DNA of 64,000 bases from Phycisphaerae bacterium (GTDB taxonomy: Bacteria; Planctomycetota; Phycisphaerae; UBA1845; Fen-1342). The number at the start of each line of letters is the position of its first letter. The first letter of the stretch is position 1. The DNA lies in contig JANQNU010000058.1 in NCBI GenBank assembly GCA_028279405.1, forward strand, positions 61,718 through 125,717, written 5' to 3'. The position numbers and the translations under genes were made by a program. This document shows, in pieces, positions 52,013 to 59,622 of the stretch. The notes beneath the pieces were generated by a model. That model was not told the DNA's origin. It did no database searches and saw only the letters and a program-made list of their open reading frames with translations.

Positions 52013-52810
52013 ATGTGTCACGAAGCGGCACTGTGTGGGCGTTGCAACTACGCGTTGACGGGGCTTGACGAGCAGCGGTGTCCCGAGTGTCAGCAGTCCT
52101 TCGATCTCGAGGATGTCGACACGTTCAACGCGACGGGTCGGCCGATTGATCCGGTCACACGTTTTCTGATTGCGGCTCCGGTCTGGCCGATCGTCCTGCC
52201 CGCCGTGCCGTGGCTTCTTTGGCATCTCTGGGCATTGCATCCGCCACAGTGCGCCATGATGGCGACATGGTACCACGGATGGACGAACGCCTGCGCCGCG
52301 GTCGTAATCGCACGATTGGCGCAGTTAGGTGTGCGCTATCTGGCAGCGGAGCAGTTTGGGCACCGGGCCTATCTGCGTCGGCTTCGTTCGCAGACGCCGG
52401 CGTGGCTGTTGCTCGGGGTCATTTTGAGCGCGGCGACGATCGCCGCACGGGAGCGCTGGCCGATGCGGCTCGCCTTCGCGATAAGCCAGACTGAGTTGGA
52501 AGAACTCGCGGATCGGGCGCTGACGCTCGGGGCAGGAGCCAAGGGATTGGCGCCGGCTACTGCGGGTGTGTTCGAGGTGTCCACTGTTTTCGTTCCCGAG
52601 GATGGGGCTGTGATCCTATACACGTATGAGGGCGTCAAACCGCCTGGGCAATGGGGCTTTGCACGGATGCCCAATCGGCCGGACCATATTCGTGACATGA
52701 ATCCGAGGCGGAATGAACGGCCCTTCGATCTCCTGGACGCGCGGCGAATCACCGGAGACTGGTACGTACTCTACAACGCGTACTGGGCCGTCAAGGATGG
52801 ATGGAGCTGA
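52013..52810 (+). CDS. Membrane protein with N-terminal zinc ribbon, unknown function
   Basis: 265 aa. The N-terminus has a zinc ribbon CGRCNYALTGLDEQRCPEC (about 8-26), a form common at the start of planctomycete membrane proteins. Three or four hydrophobic segments follow (about 48-70, 85-108, 128-145), and the C-terminal 110 residues are soluble. No family recognised. The ATG at 52013 is one codon after a GTG; GAGGGTGGG lies upstream. It follows uvrA by 74 bp on the same strand and may be cotranscribed. Confidence 0.7.
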   Translation: MCHEAALCGRCNYALTGLDEQRCPECQQSFDLEDVDTFNATGRPIDPVTRFLIAAPVWPIVLPAVPWLLWHLWALHPPQCAMMATWYHGWTNACAAVVIARLAQLGVRYLAAEQFGHRAYLRRLRSQTPAWLLLGVILSAATIAARERWPMRLAFAISQTELEELADRALTLGAGAKGLAPATAGVFEVSTVFVPEDGAVILYTYEGVKPPGQWGFARMPNRPDHIRDMNPRRNERPFDLLDARRITGDWYVLYNAYWAVKDGWS

Positions 52811-53156
52811 GTGCTGGCATCGGGAGGCCCTGCACTCCGCCAACCGTGGGCAACGAGGCGGCTCGCTTCAGCGCTGGGAGTGAGTGCGGTCGCGCTTGAA
52901 ACACGTGGGACGGCCCACTTCCCGACGAAGTGGGGCCGCCCAGTGCATCCGCCAACCCACGAGCGGATGAGGAGGGAGAGGAAGAAGTCACACACGCACG
53001 CGGCCGACAGCGGGTCCAATGCTGCGCGCGAGCCGTGTCCCATTCGGCAACGCTACCGTTGCCCCGCGCCCGGGCCGTTTTGACCCGGGCGCTGCGCTGA
53101 CGTGCGGCTGGTGGTCGCCGGTCAGCACCGGGCGAAGCGGTCGCGTTACCGCGTGC
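52811..53156. other. Gene-free stretch with stacked hairpins between convergent genes
   Basis: 346 bp. Inverted repeats: 52907-52941 (GGGACGGCCCACTTC with GAAGTGGGGCCGCCC, one mismatch and one bulge), CATCCGC/GCGGATG at about 52946-52969, GGCAACG/CGTTGCC (53046-53063) and GCGCCCGGG/CCCGGGCGC (53066-53092). They probably end transcription from both sides; no T-run is present. No gene seen. Confidence 0.6.
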
Positions 53157-56100
53157 TTAGTTGGACGAACTCGTCGGCGGCTGGAACTCGTAGGCGCCGA
53201 TATCGACGCGCGCCTCGGCGTCGCCGTTTCCGTCGACGATTCGGGTGGCGTTCGCGAGGTCCCGCGGCGACAGCAACTGGAAGCCGGGCCGGATCAGGTC
53301 GGCGTCCACGACCGCGTCGCCGGCGTCGATCAACGGCGAGCTGGCGAGCAGCCGCAGGTTGCCGTTGGTCAGGCTGACGAAGTCCGGTGTCTGCGGTGCG
53401 ATGTTGCTGTTGGCGAGCGTCACGGTCGCCCGCAGCAGTTCGTCGCCGGGATCGTCTGTCACCGTTACCGCCTCTGCGAGCGTGTTGATCGCGCAATGGT
53501 CCAACGTCAACGAGCCGGCCGCTCTCGCGATGGGGTTGGGGCTGTTGTTGCTGACGACGATGTTCGGTCGCGTCGCCACCTGCACTTCGAGCCCCCAGCG
53601 GTGAAACACGGACCCCTGCGGGGCGGGCTGCTGGAACGGGCCGACACGGACTTCGGGTACGGCCGTATTATCCCAGAACGCGGAGTTGGCGACGAATGTA
53701 TCGCCGGACGAGCCGATGGCGCCGCCGACTGCGATGTGGCTGTAGAGCAGGTTCGCCTGGACTCTTCCACCCGCGACGTTCGGATTGCCCACGGGGTACG
53801 CCTCGTTCTTATGGAAGGTGCAATTGATGACCCGCGCCTGGCCGGTTGTGCCGACATGGAGTGCGCCGCCGAACGTTCCGCCGCGGTTGCGCTGGAACAC
53901 GCAGTTCTCGAAGTTGGCCTGGCTGGTTTCGCCGACCGTCACTGCGCCGCCGGTGCGGAGTTCGGTCCAGACATCAGGAAACACCTCGCCGCCATCATCG
54001 GCTTGATTCCGTTCGAACAGGCAGTTGCGGAAGTTTGCCGTGCAACCGAGCTCCATTGAAATGGCACCGCCCTGGTGTCGCGTACTGAAGAACAGGACGC
54101 CTGGGTTAATGGGAGGCTGCGTGATCTCGTTTGCGCGGAACTGGCAGTCTTCAAACGTTGCCTGCGTACCCAGGTCGAGTGAGATGGCACCTCCCAGACT
54201 GTGGTAGACTTGGCCGTCGCCGCTCTGAGAGCCGAGGGTGTTCACGACCCGGTTGTTGGTGAAGGTCGTTCGGCGAACGATGAGGTTTGCTGAAATGGCG
54301 TAGAGCGCGCCGCCTCGGCCCCACGTCCGCGCACTTTGGCTCGTCGTGATCCGGTTGTTACGGAAGAGGCAGTCATCGATGGTCAGCTTAGGGTTGTTGT
54401 TGATGCCGTCGCCGTTGATACGGATGGCGCCTCCCGCGCCCCCGGAGAAGGGATTGGCGCCGTCCGGGATCGCGGTGTGGTCGATGAACAGGCAGTTGGC
54501 GAGCGTGATACTGGATCCGCCGCTGCTGATGCGGATCGCGCGATTGTTCGATCCTTGCAGCGTGAATCCGTCGAGTCGCGCGGTGATGTTGTTGCGCGTT
54601 TCGGCGAAGATTGGCGAGCCTGCTACGCCGATGATGACGGTTTCGTTGGTGAGCGCGCTCGCCGTACGCTGTCCGAGGCGGGTTTCCGTGCCGGCGAAAC
54701 CGCCGAACATCGCGACGCCGTTGGGGAATTGCCGGTTGCTCAGTGTGTAGTTGCCGATTGCGACCCAGATTTCACCGACGTCGTTCGCGGAGACGGCGGC
54801 GAAGTTCAGGGCATCATTGAGGCTGTTGTAGGCCGTTGCCCAGGATTCACCGTTTCCGCCGGCTGGTGCGGAAGCGTTCACGTAGACCAGCCGGGACTGT
54901 TGCGTCGGTCGCGGGTCGACGTTGTCGGGCAGTCCGTCGCGGTCTGTATCGCGGCTGAGCGGATCGGTGCTCGGTGCAGCTCGTTCGGCGGCGTCGCTGA
55001 GGCCGTCGCCGTCGGAGTCGGCGAGCGCCGGGTTGGAGTAGGCGCGGAACGAGGTCGGGTAGCCGCCGCCGTCGTTCAGGCGGGTCCGGGTGATGTTGAC
55101 GTTCCAGCCGCCGTTGGACTCGGTGCAGTCTGGCGGGATACGGTAGGTTGCCGCCACTTCCTCAGCGTCCGTCAGACCGTCGCCGTCAGTATCGACTAGC
55201 GCATCCGACGAACCGAACGCCTGCTCCTGCGGGGCGTAGAGGCCATCGCCGTCGGCGTCCTTCAAGTAGGTGATCAGGACGCTTTCGCCAGCCTTGAGCG
55301 TTGTAGTACCAAACGGGAGGCCGTTGTCGGGCTTGGTCGCGCTGTAGCGGACGGACCAGAACTGGGGCGTCGCGTCGAAGTCGGTGGACAGATCGCGCAC
55401 GCGGGTCAGTGCTACGGGGTCGGTCGTGCCGGTGCCCTGGGGTACGACGGAGACGCTGTCGATACCGACCAGGGTGCGGATGCCTGGGAACGGGTTCATG
55501 ACCAGTTCGAAGTAGTACGGTGTGGCGCTAGGCTGTCCCCCGTTCAGGGTTCCGGTGTACGTGAATGTCGAACAATCATCACAAGTGAAGCTGAACTGAT
55601 CGATGATCTGACCGTTGTTCTGCGGCTCGCCGCGCCACAGTCGGACCTCGAATCGCGGTCCGGGGGCGGGCCATTCGTCCAAGGCGAAGAGCTGGAACGA
55701 GTAGTCGAACGATGTGGCCGGGGTTGGTGGGAGCTGTTGATAAATTCCCGCGGCCGCCACTGGCGCAGTATCGCCGATTTCCATGATCAGGATCTGATCG
55801 TCCGGGGTGCCGTCGATGGTCGCATCGGTTTGGATGAGCGGCGGAAAGGACCCGGGCGGTGTAGCCCGAATCTGCCAACCGGTCGGGAGACCGGGCGCCG
55901 GCGGGCTTTCGAACTCGCCGTTGGTGATCAGGTTCGGGTTGTTCGCGGCGTTGCACGGCGGCGCGATCGACTGCGCTTCCCAGTTGCCGGCGCCGACCGT
56001 CAGATCCATGACGCGGGCCATCGTGATACCGCGCAGCGAGCTGTCCGGACCACGATCGACGTTTGTGGCGACGCGGTACTCTTCGAGTCGGCCGTCGCCG

Positions 56101-57821
56101 AAGTCGATGCTGACGCGCGCGGTCTGCGCCTGTGTGACTTCATCGATGAAGGCGAAGTTGATGCCCTGGTCGTTGACGAGTTCAAAAACGGCCGATTCGA
56201 TCTGCAATGCGTCCGGTCGTGCCAGCAACGCTCTGACCCGGTCGCCGTTGAGACCGGTATCGGTCGCCAGCAGGACGCCCGAGTTGCCGCCGGGGGCGAG
56301 CGTCAGGCCTGGTCCGATGTTCGGTGCCAAGGCCGCAAAGGCGCGATAGGCGCCGGTTGCGCCGGCAGCGGGCGTGAGCGCGTTGTCCGCGATCCACTGT
56401 CGGACGGTATACGCGAGATCGACCACCTGGACGGTGATGTTGCCCAGGTTGGTGACTTTGATTCCCGCCGTGATCGAACCGGTGGAAGCTGTTTCGGTTA
56501 GCGTGCGGGCGTTCTGTTCGACGCGCTCCAGCGTTTGCGCGGATTCGACGGCTGACGAAGTCGTGGTTTCCCAGCTGCGTTCGTAGCCGGCGGTGACTTC
56601 GGCGGAGAAGCCGAGCTGCAGGCCGTCTTCGCTGATGCCGATCGAGCCACCGGCCTTGACGCTCTCCGAAACGGTTTCGCCTTGCGAGCCGCTGACGGAA
56701 CTCGATTCGCCGGTCGTGAAAGACGTAGCGAACGACGTGGTTCGACCCTGTTGCTCGGCGTACTGGACGTCGAGACGGACATCGACATTGTCGACGATTT
56801 CGAACGCGAGTTGCGGCATGTCCGCGAGCAGCGGCGTTCGCACCGGTGTGTCGAGTTCGTCGCGGTCGCTGACGCTGTCGCCGTCCGTGTCGCGGAGGGT
56901 CGGCGAGGTGGCGTTGAGCTTGATTTCGCCGCGATTGGCCGGGTTCATCGCCAACTGGGCCGGTGTGAAGAGTTCCTCGCCGTCAAAGAGCGCGGAGATT
57001 GGCGGGATCGTGCTGCGGCCGGTGGACGGGTCCGCTATGCGCGCGTCACCATCGGAGTCGATGCTGATCGGACTGGTGAGCCAGCGTTTGCGTTCTTCGC
57101 CGTCCCAGAGGCCGTCGCCGTCGGTGTCCTTGTCGCGCGGGTTGCTTTTGGCGAGGAATTCCTCGTTGTCGTTGAGGCCGTCATCGTCGGTGTCCGGATC
57201 CAGCGGATCGCTGTTGGTGTTGAAGGCGATGAGGTGATCCGCGTCGAGTCCGAGGCCGTAGAAATCTACCTTGAGCCGGTATCCTAAGATCCGCTCTTCA
57301 ACGTCGGTACGGCCGTCGCCGTCGGTGTCCGTGCCGTCGTCCGGCGGGATGGCCATGAACCGAAAGGCGTCCGGCATTCCGACCGAGAAGTCGCCGCCGT
57401 TGGAACGGCGGGTCAGTTCGACGTCGACCGCGCCGGCGGCATGCGGCGGGACGAGCGCCGTGAGCATCCGGTCACTGACGAAGGTGACGTCCTTCGCTTC
57501 GTCGTCGCCGAATCGCACGGTCATGCCCGGGACGAACCCTTCGCCGCGGATGAGGGCGATGGTATCGCCGTCGGTGGTTCCGACGGTGGGCGTGATTTGC
57601 TGGATTTGAAGCGGTCCGTCCTTGGGACGGAGCCCGTCCGAGAGCGGGGCATCGGGGGCACTCACGGCCGGCGCTGCGTCTTCCACGAGTTGCGGATCGA
57701 CCGGACAGCCGCCGAGCAGCATGGCGCCGAGCAGGAGGGTTGTGAGCGTGACGAACCGCACCGAACGTCGTAGCGACGTTGGACGTTCGTATTGGGTGCG
57801 TGGAAACGAGGTCGTGTACAT
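53157..57821 (-). CDS. Giant lipoprotein: IPT/TIG, calcium repeats, PA-like pore segment, beta-helix
   Basis: 1554 aa. Lipobox LLGGC (Cys 39) predicts lipid anchoring. Order: IPT/TIG-like Ig domain (about 72-158); TSP3 calcium repeats (DTDGDGRTDVEE near 165, DTDDDGLNDNEE near 210, DTDGDSVSDRDE near 311); a region at about 325-610 resembling anthrax protective antigen domains 1'-2 (PLLADMPQL, long Ser/Thr/Gly amphipathic stretch 355-410, AGYERSWETT, then TARVSIDFGDGRLEEYRVA); a carbohydrate-binding-like beta domain (about 620-790); a second TSP3 block (about 855-975); and a right-handed beta-helix (about 985-1540). The ATG at 57821 follows AAAGGACC and starts the signal sequence; the frame continues upstream without signal features. 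Role inferred: calcium-dependent envelope assembly, possibly oligomeric. Enzyme motifs are absent. Confidence 0.85.
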   Translation of the reverse strand: MYTTSFPRTQYERPTSLRRSVRFVTLTTLLLGAMLLGGCPVDPQLVEDAAPAVSAPDAPLSDGLRPKDGPLQIQQITPTVGTTDGDTIALIRGEGFVPGMTVRFGDDEAKDVTFVSDRMLTALVPPHAAGAVDVELTRRSNGGDFSVGMPDAFRFMAIPPDDGTDTDGDGRTDVEERILGYRLKVDFYGLGLDADHLIAFNTNSDPLDPDTDDDGLNDNEEFLAKSNPRDKDTDGDGLWDGEERKRWLTSPISIDSDGDARIADPSTGRSTIPPISALFDGEELFTPAQLAMNPANRGEIKLNATSPTLRDTDGDSVSDRDELDTPVRTPLLADMPQLAFEIVDNVDVRLDVQYAEQQGRTTSFATSFTTGESSSVSGSQGETVSESVKAGGSIGISEDGLQLGFSAEVTAGYERSWETTTSSAVESAQTLERVEQNARTLTETASTGSITAGIKVTNLGNITVQVVDLAYTVRQWIADNALTPAAGATGAYRAFAALAPNIGPGLTLAPGGNSGVLLATDTGLNGDRVRALLARPDALQIESAVFELVNDQGINFAFIDEVTQAQTARVSIDFGDGRLEEYRVATNVDRGPDSSLRGITMARVMDLTVGAGNWEAQSIAPPCNAANNPNLITNGEFESPPAPGLPTGWQIRATPPGSFPPLIQTDATIDGTPDDQILIMEIGDTAPVAAAGIYQQLPPTPATSFDYSFQLFALDEWPAPGPRFEVRLWRGEPQNNGQIIDQFSFTCDDCSTFTYTGTLNGGQPSATPYYFELVMNPFPGIRTLVGIDSVSVVPQGTGTTDPVALTRVRDLSTDFDATPQFWSVRYSATKPDNGLPFGTTTLKAGESVLITYLKDADGDGLYAPQEQAFGSSDALVDTDGDGLTDAEEVAATYRIPPDCTESNGGWNVNITRTRLNDGGGYPTSFRAYSNPALADSDGDGLSDAAERAAPSTDPLSRDTDRDGLPDNVDPRPTQQSRLVYVNASAPAGGNGESWATAYNSLNDALNFAAVSANDVGEIWVAIGNYTLSNRQFPNGVAMFGGFAGTETRLGQRTASALTNETVIIGVAGSPIFAETRNNITARLDGFTLQGSNNRAIRISSGGSSITLANCLFIDHTAIPDGANPFSGGAGGAIRINGDGINNNPKLTIDDCLFRNNRITTSQSARTWGRGGALYAISANLIVRRTTFTNNRVVNTLGSQSGDGQVYHSLGGAISLDLGTQATFEDCQFRANEITQPPINPGVLFFSTRHQGGAISMELGCTANFRNCLFERNQADDGGEVFPDVWTELRTGGAVTVGETSQANFENCVFQRNRGGTFGGALHVGTTGQARVINCTFHKNEAYPVGNPNVAGGRVQANLLYSHIAVGGAIGSSGDTFVANSAFWDNTAVPEVRVGPFQQPAPQGSVFHRWGLEVQVATRPNIVVSNNSPNPIARAAGSLTLDHCAINTLAEAVTVTDDPGDELLRATVTLANSNIAPQTPDFVSLTNGNLRLLASSPLIDAGDAVVDADLIRPGFQLLSPRDLANATRIVDGNGDAEARVDIGAYEFQPPTSSSN

Positions 57822-58151
57822 TGTCGGGTCCTTTCCATTGGGTCGATGGCCGCCACACGATCGCGGCCTGATGTGCCGATACGGAACACCTGTTGGCGCG
57901 ACGGTCTGGGTTGCCGGGACCGCGCGCCGCGCTTCCGCGTCGGCTTGAAACGAGACATTGGTTGTGTTGCGGGCCATGAATGGCGCGCACGTTCCGCGTC
58001 GGCCTGCCGCCAACGTGCGTTGCGACTGGTGCTCCTGGGCGCCGATCGCTTCGCACGTGGCAGGCCAAATCAAGTCATGGCCGAGAAAAACCGTTCGAGT
58101 GTGCTCCGCTGCGACTCAGATCGCCGGGCAGCGGTTCGGCGTAGGGTTGGC
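57822..58151. other. Upstream region of the giant lipoprotein gene
   Basis: 330 bp between the giant lipoprotein start and the stop of the 25-aa gene. It is open in the lipoprotein frame but encodes no signal or conserved sequence, and presumably holds its leader and promoter. No distinct motif recognised. Confidence 0.45.
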
Positions 58152-58229
58152 TAGTCGAATGCCGAAGCGATGACCATAAGCAGGGCGGTCAGTCCGCAGG
58201 CAATCGGAACTTTGTATTTGGCCCACATG
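58152..58229 (-). CDS. 25-residue membrane microprotein
   Basis: A short gene of 25 codons plus TAG. The peptide starts MWAKYKVPIACG and continues with a hydrophobic stretch LTALLMVIASAF, giving one possible membrane helix with a basic N-terminus. AAAGGAGC lies 7 nt before the ATG, one of the best ribosome sites in the window, and is the main evidence. It lies between the cohesin-like gene (53 bp upstream) and the giant lipoprotein, on the same strand. No known family; a pseudo-signal or leader peptide is an alternative. Confidence 0.5.
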
Positions 58230-58282
58230 ACGAGCTCCTTTCGGGGCGTTCTTTACTACTGTGAGACACACGACTCAACGGA

Positions 58283-58852
58283 CTAGATGGTGCGTCGGCG
58301 CGTGGTTGCGACGGCGGCCAGGCCGATGAGACCGAGTACGGCCGCGGTCGGTGCGGGGATGACCTGGACCAGTCCGCCATTGAAGGCGACGTCGACCTGA
58401 CCGCCGCCGAGTTGCACGAATCCCTCGGTGAGGTCGCTGAGAGTGAAGCCGCCGGCGAGCGCGGTTGTTCCGGTTTGTGTTGCTTGGAATGTCATCGTTG
58501 CCAAGAGCACGTCGTTTCCGCTCACACCCGTGATCGGGGGCGGCGAGAACGGGAGCAACCCGGCCAGACCGTCGCCGTCGAGTGTTGGCGCCGCGCTGAA
58601 GCTCGGTCCGATCAGGACGTTCGTCAGCGGGTTGTGGCTCAGGATCAGCGAGTCGAACGAGAGGTCCATGCCCCAGCCGACGATTGCGTCGATGCTGGTG
58701 ATGTCGGCAAGGATGTCGACTGTGAAGGTCTCTCCGACGTTGACGAGCGTGTAGCTCGGCTCGATCGAGACGGAAATGGCGGCGCGGGCCGTATCGTTAA
58801 CAAGCGTGATGGTTGCGAGCGCGAGGCCGAAGAGAACCGTGTAGCGTTTCAT
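58283..58852 (-). CDS. Exported cohesin-like protein with PEP-CTERM-like tail
   Basis: 189 aa. Signal peptide (about 1-24, ARA|A). The mature part ISVSIEPSYTLVNVGETFTVDI...GWGMDLSFDSLIL...LLATMTFQATQTGTTAL (about 25-150) follows the beta-sandwich pattern of cohesin domains. The tail VIPAPTAAVLGLIGLAAVATTRRR matches the PEP-CTERM layout with PAP instead of PEP. It could be surface-anchored and bind the dockerin-like protein encoded just upstream (59004-59561). GGAAG precedes the ATG. Direct evidence for cohesin function is lacking. Confidence 0.75.
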   Translation of the reverse strand: MKRYTVLFGLALATITLVNDTARAAISVSIEPSYTLVNVGETFTVDILADITSIDAIVGWGMDLSFDSLILSHNPLTNVLIGPSFSAAPTLDGDGLAGLLPFSPPPITGVSGNDVLLATMTFQATQTGTTALAGGFTLSDLTEGFVQLGGGQVDVAFNGGLVQVIPAPTAAVLGLIGLAAVATTRRRTI

Positions 58853-58910
58853 GATGAGCTTCCTTCAAGTAGCGTGTTTCAAGAGTCGTATGGTCAATCA
58901 ACAAGGTCGA

Positions 58911-58973
58911 GAGTGCGGACTTCCCAGGGCTGAGGCCCGGTGCGTGCTCCGAGCGGGCCCGAAGCCCGCACTC
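58911..58973. repeat. Intergenic inverted repeat between dockerin-like and cohesin-like genes
   Basis: GAGTGCGGACTTC (58911-58923) pairs with GAAGCCCGCACTC (58961-58973), 12 of 13 positions, with a further CCGGGC-type stem in the loop. Likely a terminator or processing hairpin; no T-run. Confidence 0.6.
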
Positions 58974-59003
58974 CCGTTCGTTCAAGGCGTCGATCGTGGC
59001 GCG

Positions 59004-59561
59004 TCAGCTGTTCGCGAACGCCAGGTAGTGGCCGTACCAGATGCCGAAGTCGGTCATTCCAATGAAGTCGTCGCCGTCGTAGTCGGCGTTGGGGTCGTAG
59101 TTCGCATCGCCCAGCGCGCTGCCATAAGCGGCGAGGAACGCGTTGTAGTCGTTCAGGTCAACGTCGCGGTCGTTGTCGAGGTCACCGGGGACGGGCGGTG
59201 ACTCGCAAGCGTCGCCGACGCCGTCGTTGTCGCTGTCGGCCTGGTCGGGGTTGGGGACGGTCGGGCAGTTGTCGCTGTCGTCCGGAATTCCGTCCTTATC
59301 ACTGTCTGCGGGCGGTCCGACGAATTGTCGGCCGGGCCAGAAGCCGCCCTGGACCATGAGGCCGCCACCGGTCATGACGCCGGCGTCGGGCTGGCCGATC
59401 GTGCCGGTGACGGTGAGCCCGTTGCCGGTGCTGGTGCCGCCGCCGCCGTCGATCGTGTACCACGAGAGATCGAAGTTCTGCGCCAGCGCCTCCCCTTGCG
59501 CCGGTGCCAACCATACGGCAGCGATTGTCGCGGCCGTCCATATCGTTCGTCTGAGCAACAT
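59004..59561 (-). CDS. Exported protein with TSP3 repeats and dockerin-like C-terminus
   Basis: 185 aa. Signal peptide (about 1-28), a Gly-rich beta region shared with many planctomycete secreted proteins ([28 protein letters not shown] in part), TSP3 calcium repeats ([15 protein letters not shown] near 87, [12 protein letters not shown] near 109), then two EF-hand-like loops [21 protein letters not shown] (about 127-147) and [14 protein letters not shown] (about 161-174), the duplicated layout of type I dockerins. Such tails may bind cohesin domains; a cohesin-like protein is encoded 151 bp downstream. The start has weak purines upstream. Confidence 0.8.
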   Translation of the reverse strand: MLLRRTIWTAATIAAVWLAPAQGEALAQNFDLSWYTIDGGGGTSTGNGLTVTGTIGQPDAGVMTGGGLMVQGGFWPGRQFVGPPADSDKDGIPDDSDNCPTVPNPDQADSDNDGVGDACESPPVPGDLDNDRDVDLNDYNAFLAAYGSALGDANYDPNADYDGDDFIGMTDFGIWYGHYLAFANS

Positions 59562-59587
59562 TGCAAGTGTCCTTCCATTTGAGGCAG

Positions 59588-59604
59588 CCCGGTCGATGAC
59601 CGGG
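59588..59604 (-). terminator. Short hairpin after the S74-domain gene
   Basis: CCCGGTC (59588-59594) and GACCGGG (59598-59604) form a perfect 7-bp stem with a 3-nt loop, 18 bp past the stop at 59623. No T-run, so termination is only suggested. Confidence 0.5.
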
Positions 59605-59622
59605 ACCCGCCTATGTTGGTGC

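Noticed and set aside
50268..52031. 587-residue open frame opposite uvrA
   Set aside because: Overlaps the third ATPase module of UvrA, whose motifs are unambiguous. The antisense product shows no recognised domain.
53157..57821. Classification of the giant lipoprotein as a secreted binary-toxin component
   Set aside because: No cargo enzyme gene, receptor-binding domain or phenylalanine clamp was identified. A structural or transport role is equally possible, so it is not called a toxin.
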